Shown in pieces: positions 1 to 5,714 of a stretch of 18,015 nucleotides of DNA; position 1 is the first letter of the stretch, and the number at the start of each line of letters is the position of its first letter. The translations under genes and the position numbers were made by a program. The DNA is from SLQH01 sp964612995 (GTDB taxonomy: Bacteria > Planctomycetota > UBA11346). The notes beneath the pieces were generated by a model. The model was not told the DNA's origin. It made no database searches and saw only the letters and a list, made by a program, of their open reading frames with translations. Where the stretch lies: positions 1-18,015 of the forward strand of contig CAZTGE010000081.1 in NCBI GenBank assembly GCA_964612995.1, in the 5' to 3' direction.

Positions 1-42
1 ACAACCCGAGGAGCATCAGGGCCGCTCAAAGCTCGGGATGAC

Positions 43-112
43 GGGGTCACAACATAGGTCCATCGAATGATGGACCCATGTTCATCGAATGATGGACCCA
101 TGTTGTGACCCC
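43..112. repeat. 70-bp imperfect palindrome containing a 22-bp tandem duplication
   Basis: The 22-base arms 43-64 and 91-112 are reverse complements with one mismatch (A56 against C99). The outer 13 bases read GGGGTCACAACAT and the partner reads ATGTTGTGACCCC. Within this, a 22-bp unit beginning CATCGAATGATGGACCCATG is repeated exactly at 61-82 and 83-104. The single strand could fold into a long hairpin, or into a smaller one (57-64 with 69-76, loop GAAT). Two inverted ends of an insertion sequence or MITE lying back to back would give this layout, but I do not recognise the family. Confidence 0.75.
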
Positions 113-323
113 CTGTTTCCATTGTTGGATTGTGGGTTTCCCACCTTGGCGCCTCGATGGCCTGTGACCGCGACATGCCTGAGGACGTCTCCGTCGGATC
201 GGGCTGCCGCCTCGGCCTGCCTGACAGGAGCCTGATCGCGGCCACTGGCATCGAAGCCCCGAAACGCCCGCTGGCCCGAGCCGGCTGTTCCCTCCGCCGC
301 AGCGAGCCTCTAGCATCCCGCCC
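113..323. other. Gene-poor leader ahead of the helicase gene
   Basis: I see no convincing gene, RNA or promoter here. Open frames crossing the stretch have arginine/serine-rich translations typical of out-of-frame GC-rich DNA. No clear ribosome binding site precedes the helicase ATG at 324, so a promoter and leader presumably lie in this region but cannot be pinned down. Confidence 0.4.
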
Positions 324-3278
324 ATGCCCAAACCGCGCTGGGAGCGCTTCCGCCGGCTGTGCCGCTACTACCGCGACTGCCTCCGTTTCGACGAGCACGA
401 CCGCCTGCGTCTGCGCGGCGACCACCGGGGCGACAGCTGGGCCTCGTTGTCCCTGGAGGAGGCCCTGCGGATCGCCGCTGGCGAGCTGCGCTGTCTCGCC
501 GTCGAGCCTTCACTGGCCGGCTTCGCCACCACCGCGCAGAAACGCCACGACTGGTGCGCCTACCTCGGCGTGGCCGTGTTGGAGGAGCATCGCGGCGGCA
601 GCGTCTGGAGTCTGCCCGCCCTGGTCCTGCCCGTGACCGTCCAGCAGCGCTCGGGCCTGCTCGAACTGCGACGCGACGGCCCCCTGCTGCCCAATCGCGC
701 CGCGCTGGAAAGGCTCTTCGCCGACAACCAGGCTCAGCAGGCCTGTCTCGAGCGTCTCGGCCTGGTGCCGGCGGAGCTCGCCCTGCAGAGCAGCGGCACA
801 GAGGAGCCGGCCCTGGGCGAACTGCTCGCTGCCCTGCAGGAGGAGGCGGTCCTGCCGCCGGAGGCCGCCAAGGAGGCCCTGCTCGCCTGCACCCGGCGGG
901 GGCAGTACCAGCGGCGGCTGGCCGAGGAACTGCACCTGCTGGCCGAGGCGACGCCGGAAGCGGAACTGGAGGCCAGCGCCCTGCGGCTGGTCTTCGCCGG
1001 CGATCGGCCGCGCGCCGACGCCGCAGCGGCGGAGGGCGGTCCCCTCCTCACCGAACACCCGCTGGATCCGGCCCAGGCCGCCGCCCTGGAGCGCATTGCG
1101 CGGGATGAACTCAGCGTCGTCACCGGGCCGCCGGGGACCGGCAAGTCGGCCATGGTCCGGCACCTGCTCGTCAATCTGGCGCTGCGCGGCGGCAGCGCCC
1201 TCCTGGCCAGCCACAACCACCGTGCCTTGGACGCGGTGGAGCCCGCCCTCAATGCCCTCGGCCGTCGCGAGACGCTGATCGTCCGCACCAGTCACCACGG
1301 CCACAGCCGCAGCTGGCGGCACGGCCTGGGTGAACTGCTGGAAGCAGGCGACGGCGAGCTGGCCGACGTCGCCGCGGCCGAGGGGCGCTTCCTCGCCGCC
1401 CAGGAGGCGGTCGCCAGGCTGGAAGCGGACCTCCACACGCTGGCCGCCATGAGCGACCGCCACCGCGAGGCCGCCACCGAATGGTCGCGTCGCCTGGCGG
1501 CGCTTCCCGCGGGTCTCCGGGCGCGGCTGGCGGACGGCAGCTGGCAGGGCCCCGACGACGATCTGCTGCACGGGCTGGAGGCGGACGTCGCCGCCCTCCG
1601 CCAACCCGGTCTCCGTCGTCTGCTGCCACCGGGCGAAGCCCACCGTCGCGAGCGCGTGCTGCGCAGCATCGATCGGCTTCGCCGGGACCTGGACCTGCCC
1701 CGACCCGCAGCCACCGACGCGGCGGATCCCGATGCCTGGATCGGCACCCTCCAGCTGCTGCGGGAGGCGGCGGATTGCCGGCGTGCCGCGGAGACCTGCC
1801 GCGACCTGGAGCAGCGGCACCGGCGGCTCGGGCTCGATCGCGACCTCCTCCTGCGCGAGCTCGCCAGCGCCCGCCGACGCGCCTGGGAGAGCGGTATCGC
1901 ATTGCTGATCGAGCGTGCCGCCGCCGGCCCGGTGACGGAGGAGGACCGCCAGGCCCTGGCCGACCTGCGCGCCGCCGTCGCCGCTTTCGGCCTGGCCCGC
2001 TGCGAGGTCGCCTACCGCGACCGTTTCGATCTGCTGCTGGCGCAGCGACCGCTGTGGACCTGCACCAACCTCTCGGCCCCCGCCACGCTGCCGCGGCGAG
2101 GCGGTCTCTTCGAGCTGCTGGTCCTCGACGAAGCCAGCCAGTGCGACATCCCCGGCATCATACCATTGCTGTTCCGCTGCCGGCGGGTGGTGGCCGTGGG
2201 CGACCCGCAGCAGCTGGGTCCCATCACCAGGCTCTCACCCTTGCAGGACGAGCGCTTGCGCAGCGCCCACGGCCTCACCGCCCTGGCGGATCAACGCTTC
2301 GGTTACCGCGGGACCAGCGCCTGGCGGCTGCTGCGCGAGACCCCCGGCGCGCCGCCGCCGCTGCTGCTTCGAGACCACTACCGCAGTCATCCCCATATCG
2401 CCACGCTGTTCAACCGTGCCTTCTATCGCGACCGGCTGGTGGTGCGCACCGATCCGGCGGAACTCGCGGCCCCGACGCCGCACGGGGCCGGCGTCCATTG
2501 GCACGACGTCCGGGCGCCGCTCCTGCCCATGGCGCACGGCGCTTCCGCCCCGGCGGAAGCCGACCGTATCGCCGAACTGGTGGCAGAGCTGGAGGGCAGC
2601 GGCTACGCCGGCAGCGTCGGCATCGCCACCCCCTTCCGTTCACAGGTGGAGCTGATCGGACGGCGGCTGGCAACGCGCTGCTCGGAGGGTTTCCGCCGCC
2701 GCAGCCGTCTGCTCATCGCCACCGCCCATGGCTTCCAGGGCGACGAACGGGACTGCCTGTTCTTCTCCCTCTGCGGCGGGGAGGACCTGCGGCCCGGTGC
2801 CGCCCGCTTCCTGGCGGCCACGCCGCACCTCTTCAACGTCGCCATCTCCCGCGCCCGGGCGGCGCTGCACATCGTCGGCGACCGCGCCTGGGCCGGCCGC
2901 TCGGGGCTCCCCTTCATCCGCGAACTGGCGAGCGGCGTCGCCGGGGAACCCGAGCCCGCTGCTGGCGCTCCGGAGACGGAGCTCGAGCGCCAGCTCCACG
3001 AGGCTCTGCGGGAGGCCGGCGTGGAGACGCGCCCGCAGTTCCCCGTCGCCGGCCGCCGGATCGATCTGGCCGTGGTCGCGGGCGGGCGCCGCGTGGCCAT
3101 CGAGGTCGACGGCCTGGCCCATCACGCCACGGGCGCCGGCGTCCGCAGCGACGACGATTGCTGGCGCGATCTCATGCTCACTGAACAGGGATGGCGGGTG
3201 CTGCGCTTCTGGGCCTACGAGGTGCACGAGCGCTGCCCCGACTGCGTGGCCCGCGTGCTGCAGGCCCTGGAGGCCTGA
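324..3278 (+). CDS. SF1 (UPF1/Dna2-like) helicase with C-terminal DUF559/Vsr-like endonuclease domain
   Basis: This 984-residue protein is probably an ATP-driven DNA or RNA translocase joined to a nuclease. A Q-motif-like LDPAQ lies near residue 247. Walker A GPPGTGKS is at 268-275, motif II DEASQ at 602-606, motif III GDPQQLGP at 626-633, motif IV YRSHP at 686-690, motif V HGFQGDERD at 802-810 and motif VI NVAISRARAAL at 838-848. The roughly 330 residues between motifs I and II are helical, charged and probably coiled coil. Residues 884-984 resemble the DUF559 branch of the PD-(D/E)xK fold, with E886/E888, D914 and E927-x-D929. Residues 1-240 match nothing I recognise. Known SF1 helicase-Vsr/DUF559 proteins include anti-phage enzymes, so a defence role is plausible but inferred. 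The gene stands alone between repeats. The start is the first ATG and has no strong ribosome binding site, so it is less certain than the domains. Confidence 0.92.
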   Translation: MPKPRWERFRRLCRYYRDCLRFDEHDRLRLRGDHRGDSWASLSLEEALRIAAGELRCLAVEPSLAGFATTAQKRHDWCAYLGVAVLEEHRGGSVWSLPALVLPVTVQQRSGLLELRRDGPLLPNRAALERLFADNQAQQACLERLGLVPAELALQSSGTEEPALGELLAALQEEAVLPPEAAKEALLACTRRGQYQRRLAEELHLLAEATPEAELEASALRLVFAGDRPRADAAAAEGGPLLTEHPLDPAQAAALERIARDELSVVTGPPGTGKSAMVRHLLVNLALRGGSALLASHNHRALDAVEPALNALGRRETLIVRTSHHGHSRSWRHGLGELLEAGDGELADVAAAEGRFLAAQEAVARLEADLHTLAAMSDRHREAATEWSRRLAALPAGLRARLADGSWQGPDDDLLHGLEADVAALRQPGLRRLLPPGEAHRRERVLRSIDRLRRDLDLPRPAATDAADPDAWIGTLQLLREAADCRRAAETCRDLEQRHRRLGLDRDLLLRELASARRRAWESGIALLIERAAAGPVTEEDRQALADLRAAVAAFGLARCEVAYRDRFDLLLAQRPLWTCTNLSAPATLPRRGGLFELLVLDEASQCDIPGIIPLLFRCRRVVAVGDPQQLGPITRLSPLQDERLRSAHGLTALADQRFGYRGTSAWRLLRETPGAPPPLLLRDHYRSHPHIATLFNRAFYRDRLVVRTDPAELAAPTPHGAGVHWHDVRAPLLPMAHGASAPAEADRIAELVAELEGSGYAGSVGIATPFRSQVELIGRRLATRCSEGFRRRSRLLIATAHGFQGDERDCLFFSLCGGEDLRPGAARFLAATPHLFNVAISRARAALHIVGDRAWAGRSGLPFIRELASGVAGEPEPAAGAPETELERQLHEALREAGVETRPQFPVAGRRIDLAVVAGGRRVAIEVDGLAHHATGAGVRSDDDCWRDLMLTEQGWRVLRFWAYEVHERCPDCVARVLQALEA

Positions 3279-3318
3279 GCCGGGACCGCGTAACAAGAAA
3301 CATCGCCACACATTGATT

Positions 3319-3326
3319 GCGTGGCC
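3319..3326. repeat. Left 8-bp target-site duplication of the MITE
   Basis: GCGTGGCC directly precedes the left terminal inverted repeat and is repeated exactly at 3692-3699, directly after the right one. An 8-bp duplication is typical of IS66-family transposition. Confidence 0.85.
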
Positions 3327-3406
3327 GTAACTACTCAGGCCCATCGGGCATGGGTTGTTCCCCTTCTTTGCGCGTGGCCGCTCAAATATCCCTGCAATCT
3401 GCTATC

Positions 3407-3435
3407 TCTCGCAAAGACGCAAAGTGCGCAGAGGA
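3407..3435. repeat. Extragenic repeat of the CGCAAAGACGCAAAG type, left arm
   Basis: The motif TCTCGCAAAGACGCAAAG and its continuation resemble a loosely conserved intergenic repeat seen in many environmental bacterial genomes. A diverged reverse-complement copy lies at 3544-3570 (TCTCACAGAGACACAAAG when read on the minus strand). The two could pair inside the MITE. Confidence 0.6.
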
Positions 3436-3543
3436 AAGCCTTGGCCTCAGCTTGAACCACAAGGCCACCATGAGTGTCTCAAGAATCTCATGAGTAGTTA
3501 CAAATGACATTACTCGTACCATCAATGGTAGCCTCTCATGATT

Positions 3544-3570
3544 TCTCCGTGTCTTTGTGTCTCTGTGAGA
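3544..3570. repeat. Extragenic repeat, right (inverted) arm
   Basis: This is the inverted, diverged partner of 3407-3435. Read on the minus strand it keeps the TCTC-CA-AGAC-CAAAG skeleton, with A replacing G at several positions. Confidence 0.55.
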
Positions 3571-3691
3571 TAATTTGATTAGTGTCGCCCACGCCTGAAT
3601 CTGCCTGCAGACTCAGGCGAACCACGACAAAGCCAGGGGGGTGGGTCCTCACGCAGTGAGGACCGTAGGGGCGAAGTCCCTGAGTAGTTAC

Positions 3692-3699
3692 GCGTGGCC
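3692..3699. repeat. Right 8-bp target-site duplication of the MITE
   Basis: GCGTGGCC is an exact copy of 3319-3326 and abuts the right terminal inverted repeat ending at 3691. Confidence 0.85.
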
Positions 3700-3830
3700 T
3701 TGATCGGCGACAAACGCCATCCGGGTCCGGGCGTCATCTGCGTCGAGCCGCAGAGCGGTCGCGTTCTGTGGCAGAACAAACACATCCTGCCCGAGCTGGC
3801 GCGCTACGACGGTCGAAGGCGAAGAGCTGG
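3694..3830 (+). pseudogene. Possible gene fragment resembling a PQQ-type beta-propeller repeat
   Basis: Directly after the MITE, about 40 codons read as normal protein: ALIGDKRHPGPGVICVEPQS followed by GRVLWQNK and HILPELARYDG. The stretch GVICVEPQSGRVLW resembles the consensus of PQQ-like beta-propeller repeats (V-A-L-D-x-x-T-G-x-x-L-W). Coding character is then lost and the frame enters repeat DNA. In the reconstructed empty site the frame reaches only to a TAA at 3291-3293, with no good start. I read it as a relic of a gene, with low certainty. It could also be a chance open stretch. Confidence 0.3.
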
Positions 3831-3854
3831 GCGTCGCGGGACCCGCGATTGCCG

Positions 3855-4112
3855 GTCAAAAGCGGACACCGATGGCCGCGGTGGGAGGGTGCCTGTCCCC
3901 GACTGCCGCGTCAGCGAAGCCCGAGCGGCCTCGCCGTGCGACCAGCGCGCGTCGCGGCGCAGTCAAATGCGGACACCGATGGCCGCGACTGGAGGGTGCC
4001 TGGCTCCGACTGCCGGTCCCCCGACTGCCGCGCCTGGGAGGATGCCTGTCCCCGACTGCCCCGACTGCCGTGGTCCCCGACTGCCGTGGAGGATGCCTGT
4101 CCCCGACTGCCG
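3855..4112. repeat. Cluster of related dispersed repeats (GGACACCGATGGCC / GCCTGTCCCCGACTGCC)
   Basis: A roughly 54-bp unit occurs at 3855-3908 and 3962-4015, exactly 107 bp apart, with about six substitutions and no gaps. It starts GTCAAA, contains GCGGACACCGATGGCCGCG and ends in a GGGTGCCTGTCCCCGACTGC-like part. The second half recurs alone at 4037-4060 and 4088-4112 (GGAGGATGCCTGTCCCCGAC followed by TGCC), and short CCCGACTGCC pieces fill the gaps. The first half recurs as GGACACCGATGG at 4333-4344. This is an expanding non-coding repeat family. No spacer regularity suggests CRISPR. Confidence 0.8.
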
Positions 4113-4193
4113 CCAAACTCCTGCAGCCCGCCCGGTACGACAGCGCAATGCAGGCGCATCCATTCGGCTGGGTCGGCGGGCCGCTACTGCTAG

Positions 4194-4233
4194 CCTGTCT
4201 TCTTCCTGACACCTGTCTTCTTCCTGACACCTG
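4194..4233. repeat. 18-bp tandem repeat, 2.2 copies
   Basis: CCTGTCTTCTTCCTGACA is present at 4194-4211 and 4212-4229, followed by CCTG. It lies next to the larger repeat cluster. No gene function is visible. Confidence 0.85.
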
Positions 4234-4690
4234 GGAGACCGACATGTCGTGCCGCATCTGGACGCTCCTCACCTGGCTGCTCTGCTATTGCGGCTGAGGA
4301 AAATCTACGAGGCTGGCGTCAGGTAGAGTTTTGGACACCGATGGGCCCTATAGCGCATACCGCCGATGCAGCCGCGGCGATCGCTAACAGGAGCAGGGGG
4401 AGATCGCAGAGCTGGGGCTGCCGTGGTCACAAGCCTTGCCAACCAGCCCGCCAGACCAGTCATTTCGCCATGGCTAATTCGTCCTTGCAGCGTGGCTGAC
4501 AGCCGTAATCTGCTGTCTGTAGACAAAGGGAGCGGGAGGGCGATCCGCAGTCACGCCCCGACGCCACCCCAGCCTCCTTATGCATCAAGGGATCCATCTA
4601 CCCACTCCCAGCGTATCCTCTGCGTCGAACGCATTCCTGTGTGCCGAGACGACAACGGTGCCTGTGGGTTGATTTCTCTCGGGGGATGAT
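4234..4690. other. Gene-poor region upstream of the iron operon
   Basis: I see no gene with normal coding character. Recognisable items are a stray copy of the GGACACCGATGG repeat (4333-4344), the operator-like palindrome at 4464-4477, and a small stem (GACAGC 4498-4503 with GCTGTC 4512-4517). The promoter of the iron operon must lie here. A weak candidate is TTGCAG (4485-4490) with TAATCT (4506-4511), only 15 bases apart. The ribosome binding site of the regulator gene is the GGGGGAT run at 4680-4686. Confidence 0.45.
4464..4477. promoter_or_regulatory. Operator-like palindrome, copy 1 (TTCGCCATGGCTAA)
   Basis: This is one member of a 14-bp palindrome family also present at 5688-5701 and 9817-9830. 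It matches TTAGCC-NN-GGCTAA with one deviation (C for A at position 3). It lies 214 bp upstream of the fused regulator, next to a weak promoter-like pair at 4485-4511. That places it where a metal-responsive repressor could act, but the match is the weakest of the three. Confidence 0.4.
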
Positions 4691-5428
4691 ATGGCCACGA
4701 GTCTGAGCGCTTCATTGGAAGACTATCTGGAGGTAATCTTCTCTTTGCAGAATCGCCATGCGGCCGTCATGCCCGGCCACATCGCCGAGGAGCTCAAGGT
4801 GCGCCCGCCCTCGGTGACCAAGGCATTGCACAAACTCGCCGCCCGCGGCCTGATCACCCATAAGCCGCGGGAGGCCGTCAAGCTCACCCGAGCCGGTAGC
4901 CAGGAAGCCCTGCGCGTTTCCCGTGGACATGTCATGCTGCGCCTGGTGTTCGGCAAACTGCTCAACTTGAGCGATGAGAGCACCGAGTCCCTGGCCTGCG
5001 CCATGGAGCACAGCCTGACCGAAGATGCCACCGGATCGCTCGCCCAGCTCGCCGCCTTCCTCGAAACCGCGGCTGGGGCGGATTTTTTCAAAGCCTTCGG
5101 GGCCTGGTGTCAGAAGCACAGCCCCGATTCGTGTGAGGAGCGGTTGAGCGAGAACATCGAGCCGCCGCACACCTCTTCGCACACGCTGCCAAGCCAGGAA
5201 GCCACCCTCGATCAGATACCGCCAGGCAAGTCCTGCACCCTCATCAAGGTGCAAGGTGGGGGTGCCATCCAGCGGCGACTGCTCGACATGGGCCTGGTGC
5301 GGGGGGCGCCCATCACGGTGGTGCGCGTCGCACCGCTCGGCGATCCCATCGAGATCACCGTCAGGGGCTACCAGCTCAGCCTGCGCCGAAGCGAAGCCGC
5401 AACGATCCTCGTGCAGGAAGTGCCATGA
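4691..5428 (+). CDS. DtxR/MntR-family metalloregulator fused to a FeoA domain
   Basis: This 245-residue protein is a likely iron- or manganese-sensing repressor of the operon. Residues 1-70 form a winged helix (VRPPSVTKALHKLAARGLI is the recognition-helix region), 71-135 the metal-binding dimerisation domain, and 172-243 an SH3-like FeoA domain (IQRRLLDMGLVRG). Putative metal ligands are D11, E14, H80, C103, E106 and H107. D11/E14/H80 align with the MntR site, while C103-x-x-E106-H107 matches the Cys-x-x-Glu-His of DtxR. Residues that would form the DtxR ancillary site appear changed. The FeoA domain replaces the usual C-terminal SH3 domain, which could let the regulator contact FeoB or sense its state. 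The ribosome binding site GGGGGAT precedes ATG 4691. The stop overlaps the next ATG in ATGA (5425-5428), so it is translationally coupled to feoA. Confidence 0.9.
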   Translation: MATSLSASLEDYLEVIFSLQNRHAAVMPGHIAEELKVRPPSVTKALHKLAARGLITHKPREAVKLTRAGSQEALRVSRGHVMLRLVFGKLLNLSDESTESLACAMEHSLTEDATGSLAQLAAFLETAAGADFFKAFGAWCQKHSPDSCEERLSENIEPPHTSSHTLPSQEATLDQIPPGKSCTLIKVQGGGAIQRRLLDMGLVRGAPITVVRVAPLGDPIEITVRGYQLSLRRSEAATILVQEVP

Positions 5429-5664
5429 CGCCGTTGGTTTTCGCCGATCGCCATAGTGATCTCCAGGTTCTGTCCATCGCTGGCGGTGGTCAGGTACGCG
5501 AGCGTCTGAACCATCTCGGCATCGCCCGTGGCAGCATCGTCCGCTTGATGAGCGATCCCGGCTCCGGCCCGGTGACCCTTGCGGTGCACGGGAGCCGAAT
5601 CGTCCTCGGCCGGGGCGTTGCCATGAAGATCCTGATCGCCCCGGCTTCGCCACCCTGCGTTTAG
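5425..5664 (+). CDS. feoA: FeoA family ferrous iron transport accessory protein
   Basis: This 79-residue protein has a single SH3-like FeoA domain. The diagnostic core is VRERLNHLGIARGSIVRLMS, followed by the strand pattern GPVTLAVHGSRIVLGRGVAMKIL. FeoA is a small cytosolic partner that binds FeoB and supports Fe(II) uptake. The length is normal for the family. The start ATG overlaps the stop of the upstream regulator, which itself carries a FeoA domain, so the operon encodes two FeoA modules. The stop TAG ends at 5664, followed by a short AT-rich gap carrying a palindrome before feoB. Confidence 0.93.
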   Translation: MTPLVFADRHSDLQVLSIAGGGQVRERLNHLGIARGSIVRLMSDPGSGPVTLAVHGSRIVLGRGVAMKILIAPASPPCV

Positions 5665-5714
5665 TGAAACATTTTTTAACCGACGTTTTAGCCGTGGCTA
5701 ATAAAGAGAGATCG
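5665..5714 (+). promoter_or_regulatory. AT-rich feoA-feoB gap with operator palindrome, copy 2
   Basis: The near-perfect palindrome TTAGCCGTGGCTAA occupies 5688-5701, only 13 bp before the feoB ATG. The surrounding 50 bp is strikingly AT-rich for this window (ATTTTTTAAC at 5671-5680, TAATAAAG around 5700-5707). This suggests an internal promoter or a protein-binding site regulating feoB separately. The ribosome binding site AGAGAG (about 5705-5710) lies just downstream. A DtxR-type dimer is a reasonable candidate ligand because DtxR-family boxes also contain TTAG...CTAA halves. Confidence 0.6.

Larger units (their letters stand above)
3327..3691. mobile_element. 365-bp MITE, IS66-like ends
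   Basis: The ends are perfect 13-bp inverted repeats: GTAACTACTCAGG (3327-3339) and CCTGAGTAGTTAC (3679-3691). They are flanked by an exact 8-bp direct repeat. IS66-family elements are known for ends starting GTAA and 8-bp target duplications, so this looks like a non-autonomous relative mobilised in trans. There is no transposase frame inside. The interior holds a further copy of the end motif (3491-3501), a diverged inverted pair of a 27-29-bp motif (3407-3435 and 3544-3570), an 11-bp stem with one mismatch (3593-3603 with 3608-3618) and a perfect 9-bp stem with a 3-base loop (3644-3664). It is less GC-rich than the flanking DNA. The empty site can be reconstructed by removing the element and one copy of GCGTGGCC. 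Confidence 0.85.

Noticed and set aside
1481..3184. Long + strand open frame overlapping the helicase gene in another frame
   Set aside because: The translation is Arg/Pro/Gly-rich with no motif, while the other frame has every SF1 helicase motif.
3855..4112. CRISPR array
   Set aside because: Repeat copies are unequal in length and spacing, partly truncated, and diverged. No regular spacers or cas genes are present.
3856..4272. Minus-strand open frame of 138 codons with repeated GDRHPP
   Set aside because: The peptide repeats are just translated copies of the DNA repeat family; there is no ribosome site or protein character.
4366..4689. Open frame of 107 codons ahead of the regulator
   Set aside because: No ribosome site, low-complexity Arg/Pro/Ser composition, and it ends where the regulator's own ribosome site begins. 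More likely promoter DNA.
4560..4690. Fur box upstream of the iron operon
   Set aside because: No stretch resembling the AT-rich GATAAT hexamer array is seen. The TTAGCC palindromes are a better candidate control site.
5664..5714. GTG start at 5664 for feoB
   Set aside because: It adds 17 residues (MKHFLTDVLAVANKERS) not found in FeoB and encoded by the AT-rich palindrome region. ATG 5715 has a better ribosome site.
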